Of a stretch of DNA of 64,000 nucleotides, positions 17,600 through 26,295 are shown in pieces (the stretch's first letter is position 1; every line of letters starts with the position of its first letter). Origin of the DNA: JBKDZR01 sp047971485 (lineage in GTDB: Bacteria > Pseudomonadota > Alphaproteobacteria > Rhodobacterales > Rhodobacteraceae); NCBI GenBank assembly GCA_047971485.1, contig JBKDZR010000007.1, positions 12,433-76,432 on the forward strand. Reading direction: 5' to 3'. The notes under the pieces were generated by a model, which was given only the letters and a program-made list of their open reading frames with translations, had not been told where the DNA came from and did no database searches. A program made the translations under genes and the position numbers.

Positions 17600-17958
17600 T
17601 CCAGGATGGCGCGCGGCCAGCACCGGTCGCGCGCCACCCCACCCCGCGGACCAAGGCCCCTGCGCAAGAAAACGCGCAGAGTACGCCGAAATGACGGACC
17701 CTCTGGCGCAGGCATTCACGACTGGATAAGATGCTGATCGGGCACTTCTTCCGCTGGCGCGCACCGGTGAAGGGCCCTGTGTGTACCTGTTTGTAAGTGC
17801 CTATCGCCGAGTCGTCTTTCACCGCAATTGCCCCACCTCCTGCAGGATAGTGACCGTTCCGACGGGCCGTGCCGTTGCGCGGATGTTCGGCACTGCCCAG
17901 GCAAGGGTGACAATGCGGCAGGCGCCCCCTGTAACCCACCCGGAGAACCCGCGTACCC
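17600..17958. other. Intergenic region between the symporter and opgG
   Basis: No gene is supported. A hairpin with 8-bp arms GGCGCGCG (17608-17615) and CGCGCGCC (17628-17635) lies 8 bp after the symporter stop; it lacks a T-run but may act in 3'-end formation. The opgG promoter must lie in the remaining 300 bp; no clear hexamers were found. Confidence 0.5.
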
Positions 17959-19560
17959 ATGCCCTTCCCTGCCCATCCGCACGCACCGACCCGTCGGACC
18001 CTTTTGCGCCTAGTGGGGGCCAGCGCCGTGCTGCCTTTCCTGCCCACGGGGGCACGCGCGCAGGACACGTCCCCCCCCGATCCGGTCGAGGCGGGCCAGC
18101 CATTCAGCTTCGATCTGCTGTCCGAGGCCATGGCCCGGCGTGCCCAGGCCCCCGACCCCGGCCCGCGCACGGCCCCCCTGGCCCTGCCCGATCTGGACTA
18201 TGACGGAATCCGGCATATCGCCTTCAACCCCAAGCGCGCGCTGTGGCGGGACGAACAGGGGCAGCGCTTTCAGGTGCAGGCCTTCCATCGCGGCTGGCTG
18301 TTCGCCGATCCCGTCGCCCTCTATGATATCAGCAGCGGGATCGCGGATCCGATCACCTTCACAGCCGCCGACTTCGACTATCGCGGCCCGCTGAAGGGAA
18401 CAATCGACCCGTCCACACCGCTGAACGGGGTCGCCGGCTGGCGGCTGACCACCCCGCTGAACGGGCTGGAAACATTTGACGAACTGGTGGCCTTTCTCGG
18501 GGCCAGCTATTTTCGCGCCCTGGGCGAAGGCAACTTCTACGGGGCCTCGGCGCGCGGCCTGGCGCTGGACACCGCGACCGAGCGCAAGGAGGAATTCCCC
18601 CGCTTTTCGGCCTTTTATTTCGAGCGCCCCACCCCCGGCACCGAAACGATCCGCGTCTTTGCCGCCCTCGACAGCGCGCGCGTCACCGGCGCCTATCGGT
18701 TCATCATCACGCCCGGCAACCCCACCGCGATGGAGGTCACCGCCCGCCTGTTCTTTCGCACGGCTGTCGCGGAACTGGGCGTCGCGCCTCTGACCTCGAT
18801 GTTCCTGTATGATGAAACCACGCCGGGACGGTTCAATGACTACCGCCCACAGGTTCATGACAGCCAGGGTCTGGCTATCCACGACACCACGGGTCACCGG
18901 ATCTGGCGGTCACTGGCCAATCCAACGCGCCTGGGGGGATCCTGGTATCACATGGACCGCCCGCCGATCTTTGGCCTGTATCAGCGCGATCGCGCCTTTG
19001 CCGCCTATCAGGATGCCGGTGCCCGCTATGACAAGCGCCCGTCGATCGAGGTCGAGCCCCTGGGCGACTGGGGCCCCGGCCATGTCCGTCTGGTGGAAAT
19101 ACCGGCGGATCTGGAAAAGTACGACAATATCGTTGCCTACTGGCGTCCAGATGACGCCCCGCGCGCCGGGGACAGCCGTGAATATGCCTATCGGCTGACC
19201 TGGGGAAACATGACCGGGGCGGATAGCAAACTTGGCCATGTCGCCCACACCTCCAGCGGTCAGGCCGGTGTTGCCGGGATTGCCCCGAAGGACAGCAAGG
19301 GTCGCAAATTCGTGATCGATTTTGGCGGCGGGCATCTTGCGCAGATCGATCCGGCCACCGATCTGATCCCGCAGGTCCGTGTCGACAACGGGCAGGCCAC
19401 CGCGATCAGCCTGTCCGCCATTGAGGGCACCGGGCTGTGGCGCCTGTCCTTCGATGTGGTCGCGCAGGGCGGCACCAAGACAACCGAGCTTTCGGCCTGG
19501 CTTGAAGGCTTTGATCGTATTCTCACCGAAACCTGGAGTTACCAATGGATCCCCGCGTAA
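17959..19560 (+). CDS. opgG: Glucan biosynthesis protein G (periplasmic)
   Basis: 533 aa. OpgG/MdoG acts in the periplasm on the backbone of osmoregulated periplasmic glucans. The N-terminus has a Tat-type signal (PTRRTLLRLVGASAVLPFLP, ending ARA before QDTS). Family motifs include FDLLSEAMARRA, LPDLDYDGIRHIAFNP, LGASYFRALGEGNFYGASARGLA and FPRFSAFYFERP. ATG at 17959 is preceded by CGGAGAA at a somewhat long spacing. The 3' end overlaps an out-of-frame ATG (19545) that begins the opgH N-terminal segment, so the two are probably coupled. Confidence 0.95.
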   Translation: MPFPAHPHAPTRRTLLRLVGASAVLPFLPTGARAQDTSPPDPVEAGQPFSFDLLSEAMARRAQAPDPGPRTAPLALPDLDYDGIRHIAFNPKRALWRDEQGQRFQVQAFHRGWLFADPVALYDISSGIADPITFTAADFDYRGPLKGTIDPSTPLNGVAGWRLTTPLNGLETFDELVAFLGASYFRALGEGNFYGASARGLALDTATERKEEFPRFSAFYFERPTPGTETIRVFAALDSARVTGAYRFIITPGNPTAMEVTARLFFRTAVAELGVAPLTSMFLYDETTPGRFNDYRPQVHDSQGLAIHDTTGHRIWRSLANPTRLGGSWYHMDRPPIFGLYQRDRAFAAYQDAGARYDKRPSIEVEPLGDWGPGHVRLVEIPADLEKYDNIVAYWRPDDAPRAGDSREYAYRLTWGNMTGADSKLGHVAHTSSGQAGVAGIAPKDSKGRKFVIDFGGGHLAQIDPATDLIPQVRVDNGQATAISLSAIEGTGLWRLSFDVVAQGGTKTTELSAWLEGFDRILTETWSYQWIPA

Positions 19561-19730
19561 CCCACCCTGCATCCCTGCACTCGGGCACCGATCTGCCCCG
19601 GGCACCGCTGACAATGCCCCGGCAGGTGCTGGAGCACACCCCGCTGCGGCGCACGAAGAAACAAGCCAATCGCCCCTGGGCGCTGGTAGCCGGCTGGCTG
19701 ACGTCGCCTGCCCGCCCGAGACCGCGCTGA
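19545..19730 (+). pseudogene. opgH: Probable N-terminal segment of opgH in a different frame
   Basis: A 61-codon frame starts at ATG 19545 inside the end of opgG and stops at TGA 19728-19730, 14 bp before the annotated opgH start. It contains LPRAPLTMPRQ, which resembles the cytoplasmic N-terminal region of OpgH proteins, and ends GWLTSPARPRPR. The main opgH frame is open back to 19702 (RRLPARDRAEKAPP), so a one-base shift between 19702 and 19730 would join both into one protein of about 645 aa. This is either a real frameshift, a sequence error, or two separately translated segments. Confidence 0.45.
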
Positions 19731-19743
19731 GAAAGCCCCGCCC

Positions 19744-21483
19744 TTGGTGTCAACCTTCCTTTGGCGCAGTCTGGCGCTGAGCCTGGCAACCCTGTCGGCC
19801 CTGGCCGCATCGGCCCTGTTTCTCAACTATGCCGGCAAGAACGGAATCGGCTGGCTGGATCTGATCCGCGCGGCGATGGTCTTTCTGGCCACCGCCTGGA
19901 TCGGCTGGGGCGCGGCACAGGCCTTTATCGGACTGGTACCGGCCCGCCGGCGGGCACGCGGCAGAACCGATGACAGGCTGCACAGCCGCACGGCAATCCT
20001 GATCCCGATCTACAACGAAAACCCGGCCGAGGTTTTTGCCCGGATCGGGGCCATGATCCTTGGCTTGCGCGATGCCGGGCTGGCGGCGCATTTCGACTTT
20101 GCGATCCTGTCGGACACGACCCGCGATGACATCGCCACACAGGAGCGCACCGAACTGGCCCATCTGCTGCGGATCACCGGCACCCGGGGCCATCTGTTCT
20201 ATCGCCGGCGCACCGAGAATACCGGGCGCAAGGCCGGTAATATCGAGGCGTTCATCACCCGCTCCGGCGGGGCCTATGATTTTGCGCTGATCCTGGATGC
20301 CGACAGCCTGATGGAACCGGCCACCATCGCCGAGATGGTCCGCCGCATGCAGGCCGCGCCGCGCCTGGGCCTGCTGCAAACCCTGCCCCGGATCGTGCGC
20401 GCCCAGTCCCTGTTTGGCCGCGCGATGCAGTTCTCGGCCGCGCTCTACGCCCCGGTCTTCGCCCGGGGGCAAGCGCGGATGCAGGGGGTCTCGGGACCGT
20501 TCTGGGGCCATAACGCACTGATCCGGGTCTCTGCCTTCGCCGAAAGCTGCGGCCTGCCCGTGTTGCGCGGCAAGCCCCCCTTTGGCGGCCATATCCTGAG
20601 CCATGATTATGTCGAGGCGGCGCTGCTGGCCCGGGCCGGCTGGCAGGTGCGGGTCGATACCGATCTGGGCGGCAGCTATGAAGAAGGCCCCGAGAACCTG
20701 ATCGCCTATGCCAGGCGCGATCGCCGCTGGTGCCAGGGCAACCTTCAGCACGCCCGTCTGCTGCTGGCGCCGGGGCTGCGGCTGTGGAACCGCTTTGCCT
20801 TTGTTCAGGGCATCGCCGCCTATACCGCGCCGCTGCTGTGGGGACTGTTCCTGTTGGCCAGCGTTCTGGCCGCCGCCACCGAAGCCCCCGTAGACTACTT
20901 TCCCACCCCGCATCTGAGCGTGCCTATCTTTCCCGGCGATCGCACCCTGGCCGCCATCGGGCTGCTGGCCGGTGTGGTCGGGCTTCTGCTGCTGCCCAAG
21001 GTTCTGATCGCGTTGATCGCCACCGTGTCCGGGCGGGCGCGAGGCTTTGACGGCAACCGGCAGACGGGGCTTGGCACCCTGGCCGAGATCGCCCTGTCCA
21101 GCGTGATCGCCCCGGTGATAATGATGTTCCAGGCCCGGGCCGTGGCCCAGATCCTGTCGGGGCGCGATGGCGGCTGGCCGGCCACTGCGCGCGACGATGG
21201 CCAGGTCGGTCTGGCCGAGGCCTGGGCCGCCACCTGGTGGATGGTACTGACTGGTGCCCTTACGCTGGGGGCAGCCGCGTGGTTCGCCCCCGATCTGGTG
21301 ATCTGGCTCTGCCCCGTGACACTGCCGCTGCTGATCGCCCCGGTTCTGATCGCCTGGACCTCGCGGCCGACTGGACCGGGCCTGTTCGCCACACCGGAAA
21401 CCACCGCCCCGCCCAGATGCCTGACCGTGGCGGCCGGTCTGGCCATCCGGCACGATCCCGCGCCCGACCCCATTGCCGCCTGA
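19744..21483 (+). CDS. opgH: Glucan glucosyltransferase H
   Basis: 579 aa from TTG 19744 (GTG 19747 is equally possible; no good RBS for either). A GT2 inner-membrane enzyme that polymerises beta-1,2-glucose from UDP-glucose and exports the chain for OPG synthesis. Two N-terminal membrane segments precede the catalytic domain: TAILIPIYNENPAEVF, the DxD motif ILDADSLM, FWGHNALIR, GGHILSHDYVEAALLARAGW and the RRDRRWCQGN product-binding motif. At least four membrane segments follow. The lack of the cytoplasmic N-terminal region and the weak start support a frame break upstream (19545-19730). Confidence 0.9.
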   Translation: MVSTFLWRSLALSLATLSALAASALFLNYAGKNGIGWLDLIRAAMVFLATAWIGWGAAQAFIGLVPARRRARGRTDDRLHSRTAILIPIYNENPAEVFARIGAMILGLRDAGLAAHFDFAILSDTTRDDIATQERTELAHLLRITGTRGHLFYRRRTENTGRKAGNIEAFITRSGGAYDFALILDADSLMEPATIAEMVRRMQAAPRLGLLQTLPRIVRAQSLFGRAMQFSAALYAPVFARGQARMQGVSGPFWGHNALIRVSAFAESCGLPVLRGKPPFGGHILSHDYVEAALLARAGWQVRVDTDLGGSYEEGPENLIAYARRDRRWCQGNLQHARLLLAPGLRLWNRFAFVQGIAAYTAPLLWGLFLLASVLAAATEAPVDYFPTPHLSVPIFPGDRTLAAIGLLAGVVGLLLLPKVLIALIATVSGRARGFDGNRQTGLGTLAEIALSSVIAPVIMMFQARAVAQILSGRDGGWPATARDDGQVGLAEAWAATWWMVLTGALTLGAAAWFAPDLVIWLCPVTLPLLIAPVLIAWTSRPTGPGLFATPETTAPPRCLTVAAGLAIRHDPAPDPIAA

Positions 21484-21765
21484 TACTGAAACGGCCCGCC
21501 AGATCAGCAACCGACGTCCGACTGCCGAAAAAACACGCAACCGATGTCGGGCCGTGAAACAGGGCGCCATGTCCGCCCTTGCCCCGCCCGGCGCGGACCA
21601 AAGCCCAAACTGACCGCCCGACATCGCCGCACGACAGCCCAAAGTGGCCCGCCCCAGTCCGGCGAGCTGTCAAACGGACCCACGGCCCGGTGCTTTCACC
21701 CTTTTCTTTTCGCCGACCGCCCGGCTAGGTTACGCCCCAGAACCCTTCAACCGGAGTACCCAAAC

Positions 21766-22773
21766 GTGCCAGGATTTTCGCTTGATCGTCGCCATCTTCT
21801 TGCGGCCGGAACCGCCCTGCTGGCTACCACAGCCCTGACCGCGCCTCTGGCCGCCCAGGACCGGATCAAGGTTGCCGCGATCTACACCATCCCCGTTGAG
21901 CAGAAATGGGTCGGGCGGATTCACGAAGCCGCCAATGCCGCGGCCGAGGCCGGCGAGATCGACTATGTCGATACCGAGAATGTCGCCAATACCGATTACC
22001 CCCGGGTGATGCGCGAATATGCCGAACAGGGCGTTGAGCTGATCATCGGCGAGGCCTTCGGGGTCGAGGCCGAATCCCGCGAAGTGGCGGCTGATTACCC
22101 CGACACGGCCTTTCTGATGGGATCCTCCTTCATGCCGGATGAGGGGCTGCCGAACTTCTCGGTCTTCGACAACTACATTCAGGATGCCAGCTATCTGACC
22201 GGGATCATCGCCGGCGCCATGACCGAGACCGGCAATATCGGCATGGTCGGCGGCTTCCCGATCCCCGAGGTCAACCGTCTGATGCATGCCTTCATGGCCG
22301 GCGCGCTGGAGGCCAATCCCGAAATCAAGTTCCAGGTCAGCTTCATCGGGTCCTGGTTCGATCCGCCCAAGGCCAAGGAAATCGCCTTTGCTATGATCGA
22401 GGGCGGGGCGGATATGCTGTATGCCGAACGCTTCGGGGTGGCAGATGCCGCCAAGGAAAAGGGCGCGCTGGCCATCGGCAATGTCGTCGACAGCCAGCCC
22501 GAGTATCCCGACACCGTCGTCGCATCGGCCCTTTGGCACTTTGAGCCAACGCTGAACGCGGCGGTTGCAGCAATCCGCGATGGCACCTTCACGGCAGAAA
22601 ACTATGGTGTCTATTCCTTCATGAACCAGGACGGATCGTCGCTGGCGCCCCTGGGAACATTCGCCGACAAGGTGCCCCAGGCCGCGCTGGATCTGGTCGC
22701 CACGCGCAGTGCGGAAATCAAATCCGGCGCCTTCACGGTTGACATCGACGACACCGAACCCAAGCCCAACTGA
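21766..22773 (+). CDS. BMP-family ABC transporter substrate-binding protein
   Basis: 335 aa. A periplasmic basic-membrane-protein family (PF02608) binder, a family that includes nucleoside and purine receptors such as PnrA. GTG at 21766 with CCGGAGTA upstream is preferred: it places a Tat-like signal (LDRRHLLAAGTALLATTALT, ending LAAQD) at the N-terminus; the frame stays open further upstream but without signal or RBS. Conserved segments include VAAIYTIPVEQKWVGRIHEA, GIIAGAMTETGNIGMVGGFP and GSWFDPPKAKEIA. First gene of a five-gene operon; its stop overlaps the ATPase start (TGATG). Confidence 0.93.
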   Translation: MPGFSLDRRHLLAAGTALLATTALTAPLAAQDRIKVAAIYTIPVEQKWVGRIHEAANAAAEAGEIDYVDTENVANTDYPRVMREYAEQGVELIIGEAFGVEAESREVAADYPDTAFLMGSSFMPDEGLPNFSVFDNYIQDASYLTGIIAGAMTETGNIGMVGGFPIPEVNRLMHAFMAGALEANPEIKFQVSFIGSWFDPPKAKEIAFAMIEGGADMLYAERFGVADAAKEKGALAIGNVVDSQPEYPDTVVASALWHFEPTLNAAVAAIRDGTFTAENYGVYSFMNQDGSSLAPLGTFADKVPQAALDLVATRSAEIKSGAFTVDIDDTEPKPN

Positions 22774-24311
22774 TGACCAGCACCGACATGGCGGAGGACA
22801 TGGTTCTCCGCCTCGATGGCATCACCAAGCGCTTCGGGGCCCTGACCGCCAATGACACCATCTCGCTCAGCCTGCGGCGGGGCGAGATCGTGGCCCTTCT
22901 GGGGGAAAACGGGGCGGGCAAGACCACGCTGATGAACATCCTCTTCGGCCATTACACCGCCGATGAGGGCACCGTGACCGCCTTTGGCCGCCCCCTGCCC
23001 CCCGGTCAGCCCCGCGCTGCGCTGGAGGCCGGGATCGGCATGGTCCATCAGCATTTCACCCTGGCCGAAAACCTGTCAGTGCTGGACAATATCCTGCTGG
23101 GCACGGCCCCGCTTTGGTCGCGCGGCATGAACCGGGCGGCGGCACGGGACCGGCTGGCGAAGCTGTCGCAGGATTACGGGCTGGCGGTGCATGCCGATGC
23201 GAAGGTCAAGCGCCTGTCCGTGGGCGAGCGTCAGCGGGTCGAGATCCTCAAGGCGTTGTGGCGGGATGCGAAGATCCTGATCCTGGACGAACCCACCGCC
23301 GTGCTGACGCCCCAGGAATCCGAGGCGCTGTTTTCCACGCTGCGCCGGGCCACCGCGCGGGGCCTGTCGATCATCTTCATTTCCCACAAGCTGAACGAGG
23401 TGATGGCTGCCGCCCATCGCGTCACCGTTTTGCGCCATGGCCGTGTCGTTGGCGAGATTGCCACCGCTGATACGGATCGCACCCGTCTGGCCGAGATGAT
23501 GGTCGGCGGCACCGTGGCCGCCCCGCGCCTGGATCCCCGCGATCCCGGCGCCCCCCTGCTGATCCTTGATGGGGTCAGCACCGAAGGCCGACCCGGCCTG
23601 CGCAAGGTTGCCCTGAGCCTGCGGGCCGGACAGATCACCGGGCTGGCCGGGGTGGCCGGTAACGGACAGGCCGCGCTGGCCGATCTGATCGCCGGGCTGC
23701 ACGCCCCCACGGCCGGGCAGATGACCATTGCCGGGCAGGGCATCATCCACTGGTCACCGCGTGCGGCGCTGGCCGCCGGGATCGGCCGGGTGCCCGAGGA
23801 TCGCCATGCCACCGGGTCCATCGCCGATATGGATCTGTCCGAGAATGCGATGCTCGAATCCTGTCGCGCCACCCCGTTCAGCCGCCGTGGCTGGCTGAAC
23901 CGGCGCGCGGCCAGGCGCCATGCCGAGGCCCTGATCCAGGCCTATGACATCCGCTGCCCCGGCCCCGCCACGCCGATCCGGCTGTTGTCGGGGGGCAATA
24001 TGCAAAAGCTGATCCTGGGCCGCGCGCTGGAGGCCGGCCCCCAGATCATCCTGGCCAATCAGCCGGTGCGCGGGCTGGATGTGGGCGCTGTGGCCTATGT
24101 GCAATCGCGCCTGATCGCCGCGCGGGATGCGGGCGCGGCGGTGCTGCTGATTTCCGAGGATCTGGACGAAGTGATGGAACTGTCCGATCAGATCCATGTC
24201 ATTTCCGCCGGGCGCCTGTCGCCGGCCTTTGCCCGAGGCAGCATGAGTGCCGCCGATCTGGGTCATTGGATGGCCGGTGAGGGCTTTGCCGCAGCCGAGA
24301 GGGCCGCATGA
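22773..24311 (+). CDS. ABC transporter ATPase, two nucleotide-binding domains (BMP type)
   Basis: 512 aa with duplicated ATPase domains. Domain 1 has Walker A LGENGAGKTT, signature LSVGERQR and Walker B ILILDEPTA. Domain 2 is degenerate in Walker A (GVAGNGQAAL) and Walker B (IILANQPVRGLDVG), with signature LLSGGNMQK, as usual for RbsA/YufO-like proteins. It energises the importer with the two permeases that follow. The start at 22773 overlaps the binding-protein stop; an internal ATG at 22800 after GGAGG is an alternative. It overlaps the next permease by 4 bp. Confidence 0.94.
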   Translation: MTSTDMAEDMVLRLDGITKRFGALTANDTISLSLRRGEIVALLGENGAGKTTLMNILFGHYTADEGTVTAFGRPLPPGQPRAALEAGIGMVHQHFTLAENLSVLDNILLGTAPLWSRGMNRAAARDRLAKLSQDYGLAVHADAKVKRLSVGERQRVEILKALWRDAKILILDEPTAVLTPQESEALFSTLRRATARGLSIIFISHKLNEVMAAAHRVTVLRHGRVVGEIATADTDRTRLAEMMVGGTVAAPRLDPRDPGAPLLILDGVSTEGRPGLRKVALSLRAGQITGLAGVAGNGQAALADLIAGLHAPTAGQMTIAGQGIIHWSPRAALAAGIGRVPEDRHATGSIADMDLSENAMLESCRATPFSRRGWLNRRAARRHAEALIQAYDIRCPGPATPIRLLSGGNMQKLILGRALEAGPQIILANQPVRGLDVGAVAYVQSRLIAARDAGAAVLLISEDLDEVMELSDQIHVISAGRLSPAFARGSMSAADLGHWMAGEGFAAAERAA

Positions 24312-25357
24312 GACTGGAACCCATCGCCAATCCCGGCCCGGCGCGTCTGGCCGTGCCACCGCTGATCGCCCTGGCCGCCACCCTGGCTGTCGCGGCCGCC
24401 CTGACGCTGATGGCCGGGGCCGATCCCTTTGCCGTGGGCGGGCTGATCGTCAAGGGGGCCTTCGGCAGCCGCTTTGCCCTGCTGGAAACCCTGAACCGGG
24501 CCACCCCGCTGATCTTCACCGGACTGGCCGTGGCCGTGGCTTTTCGGGCGCGGCTGTGGAATATCGGCGCCGAGGCCCAGCTGTATGCCGGCGGGCTGGT
24601 TGCCGTTCTGCTGGGCACCGGGGCCATCACCCTGCCATCTGCCCTGCTGCTGCCCCTGTCGGCGGCCGTGGCCGTTCTGGCTGGGGGGTTGCTGTTGCTG
24701 GGCCCGGCTTGGGCAAAGATGCGGCTGGGTGTCGATGAGGTGGTGACGACGCTGTTGCTGAACTTCATCATGCTGCTGTTCATTTCCATGCTGCTGGAGG
24801 GGCCCCTGAAGGACCCGATGGGCATGGGTTGGCCGAAATCCGCACGCCTGATCAGTGAGGCCCGCCTGCCCCGGCTGGTGGATGGGCTGCGCCTGCACTG
24901 GGGCTTTGGCCTGGCGGTGCTGGCCGCGCTGGCCGTCTGGATCATCGAGACCCGCACGGTGCCCGGCTTCGAGATGCGCGCCGTCGGCCTGAACGCCAAT
25001 GCCGCGCGCTTTGCCGGGATCCCGGTGACGCCGGTCATCCTGAAAACCGCGCTGCTGTCGGGCGGTCTGGCGGCCATGGCTGGCTGGTCCGAGGTCTCGG
25101 GCCTGACCGGGGCGCTGACCGTCGATCTGTCGCCGGGCTTTGGCTATACGGGCATCATCGTTGCCATGCTGGCGCTGCTGCATCCGCTGGGGGTAGTTGT
25201 CGCGGCGATCTTCGTGGCGGGCATCTTCGTTGGTGCCGACAGCATGAGCCGCAGTGCCGGCGTGCCCAGCTTCATCGCCGATATTCTTCTGGCCACCGCA
25301 CTGTTAACCATGGTGCTGGCGCTGCTGTTTACCCGGATGCGGGTGGTGAGGGGCTGA
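24308..25357 (+). CDS. ABC transporter permease, BMP type, subunit 1
   Basis: 349 aa, about nine to ten membrane segments, BPD_transp_2 family (YufP/NupB-like). Diagnostic stretches are LNRATPLIFTGLAVAVAFRA, LWNIGAEAQLYAG and VDEVVTTLLLNFIMLL. The start overlaps the ATPase gene (ATGA) and the stop overlaps the next permease start by one base, so all components are coupled. Confidence 0.93.
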   Translation: MRLEPIANPGPARLAVPPLIALAATLAVAAALTLMAGADPFAVGGLIVKGAFGSRFALLETLNRATPLIFTGLAVAVAFRARLWNIGAEAQLYAGGLVAVLLGTGAITLPSALLLPLSAAVAVLAGGLLLLGPAWAKMRLGVDEVVTTLLLNFIMLLFISMLLEGPLKDPMGMGWPKSARLISEARLPRLVDGLRLHWGFGLAVLAALAVWIIETRTVPGFEMRAVGLNANAARFAGIPVTPVILKTALLSGGLAAMAGWSEVSGLTGALTVDLSPGFGYTGIIVAMLALLHPLGVVVAAIFVAGIFVGADSMSRSAGVPSFIADILLATALLTMVLALLFTRMRVVRG

Positions 25358-26295
25358 TGGAGTTTGTCGATATTCTGACCACGGCGAGCTTCTGGGCCGC
25401 CGTCCTGCGCATCGCCACGCCGCTGATCTTCGCAACCATGGGCGAGCTGCTGTGCGAGCGCGCCGGCGTTCTGAATCTCGGGATCGAGGGGATCATGGCC
25501 GCCGGGGCCTTTGCCGGCTGGTTTGGCGTCTATGCCGGCTTGCCGCTGTGGGGCGGCGTGGGCGTGGCCCTGCTGACCGGGATGGTGCTGGGCGCGATCC
25601 ATGGCGGGCTGACGGTGCCCTTTGGTCTGTCACAACATGTGGTAGGGCTGGGGGTGACGCTGCTGGCGACCTCGGTCACCTATTTCGCCTATCGCCTTGC
25701 CCTGCCTCAGACCAGTTCCCCGCCCAAGATCGAGGCCTTCGCCCCCACTGGCTGGGGGGCCGACATTCCGGTGATCGGCCCGGTTCTGGCCCAGCAAACC
25801 GCCCTGACTTGGGCCGCCTTTGCCACGGTCGCGGTTGTGGCGCTGGTCCTGTATCGCACGCCTCTGGGGCTGGCGATCCGGGCGGTGGGTGACAACCCGT
25901 CAGCGGTGGATGCCCAGGGCCTGTCGGTGACCGGGTTGCGCATGGGCGCGGTGATTGCCGGGTCGGGGCTTATGGCGGTGGGGGGCGCGTTCCTGACCAT
26001 CTCGGCGTTCAACTCGTTCTTCTTCGAGATGGTGAACGGGCGCGGTTGGATCTGCATCGCGCTGGTCGTTTTCGGGGGCTGGCAACCGGGCAAGGCGCTG
26101 TTGGGGGCGCTGTTGTTTGCCGCATTCGATGCCGGCCAGATCCGCTTGCAGCAATCGCCCCTGGGTGCCGATCTGCCCTATCAGGTTTTCCTGATGATCC
26201 CCTATGTGCTGTCAATCCTGGCGCTGGTGATCATGGCCCGGCGCGCCGAGGTGCCGGCCGCGCTGATGAAGCCTTTCACCAAAGGGGAACGCTGA
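25357..26295 (+). CDS. ABC transporter permease, BMP type, subunit 2
   Basis: 312 aa, about eight to nine membrane segments, YufQ/NupC-like. Family stretches: ATPLIFATMGELLCERAGVL, NLGIEGIMAAGAF, GLSQHVVGLGVTLLATSV and GWICIALVVFGGW. It pairs with the preceding permease. Its TGA overlaps the ATG of the deaminase gene, which ties the transporter to that enzyme. Confidence 0.93.
   Translation: MEFVDILTTASFWAAVLRIATPLIFATMGELLCERAGVLNLGIEGIMAAGAFAGWFGVYAGLPLWGGVGVALLTGMVLGAIHGGLTVPFGLSQHVVGLGVTLLATSVTYFAYRLALPQTSSPPKIEAFAPTGWGADIPVIGPVLAQQTALTWAAFATVAVVALVLYRTPLGLAIRAVGDNPSAVDAQGLSVTGLRMGAVIAGSGLMAVGGAFLTISAFNSFFFEMVNGRGWICIALVVFGGWQPGKALLGALLFAAFDAGQIRLQQSPLGADLPYQVFLMIPYVLSILALVIMARRAEVPAALMKPFTKGER

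Noticed and set aside
17608..17635. GC-rich hairpin after the AGCS symporter as a rho-independent terminator
   Set aside because: There is no T-run; it is listed only as part of the intergenic description.
21491..21555. Inverted repeat ACGGCCCG/CGGGCCGT as an opgH terminator
   Set aside because: The arms are 50 bp apart and no T-run follows; alternative pairings (CCGACGTC with GATGTCGG) compete, so no clear terminator can be called.
21544..21765. 74-residue N-terminal extension of the BMP binding protein
   Set aside because: GTG 21766 has an RBS and places a signal peptide at the N-terminus; the extension is Arg/Pro-rich and lacks an RBS.
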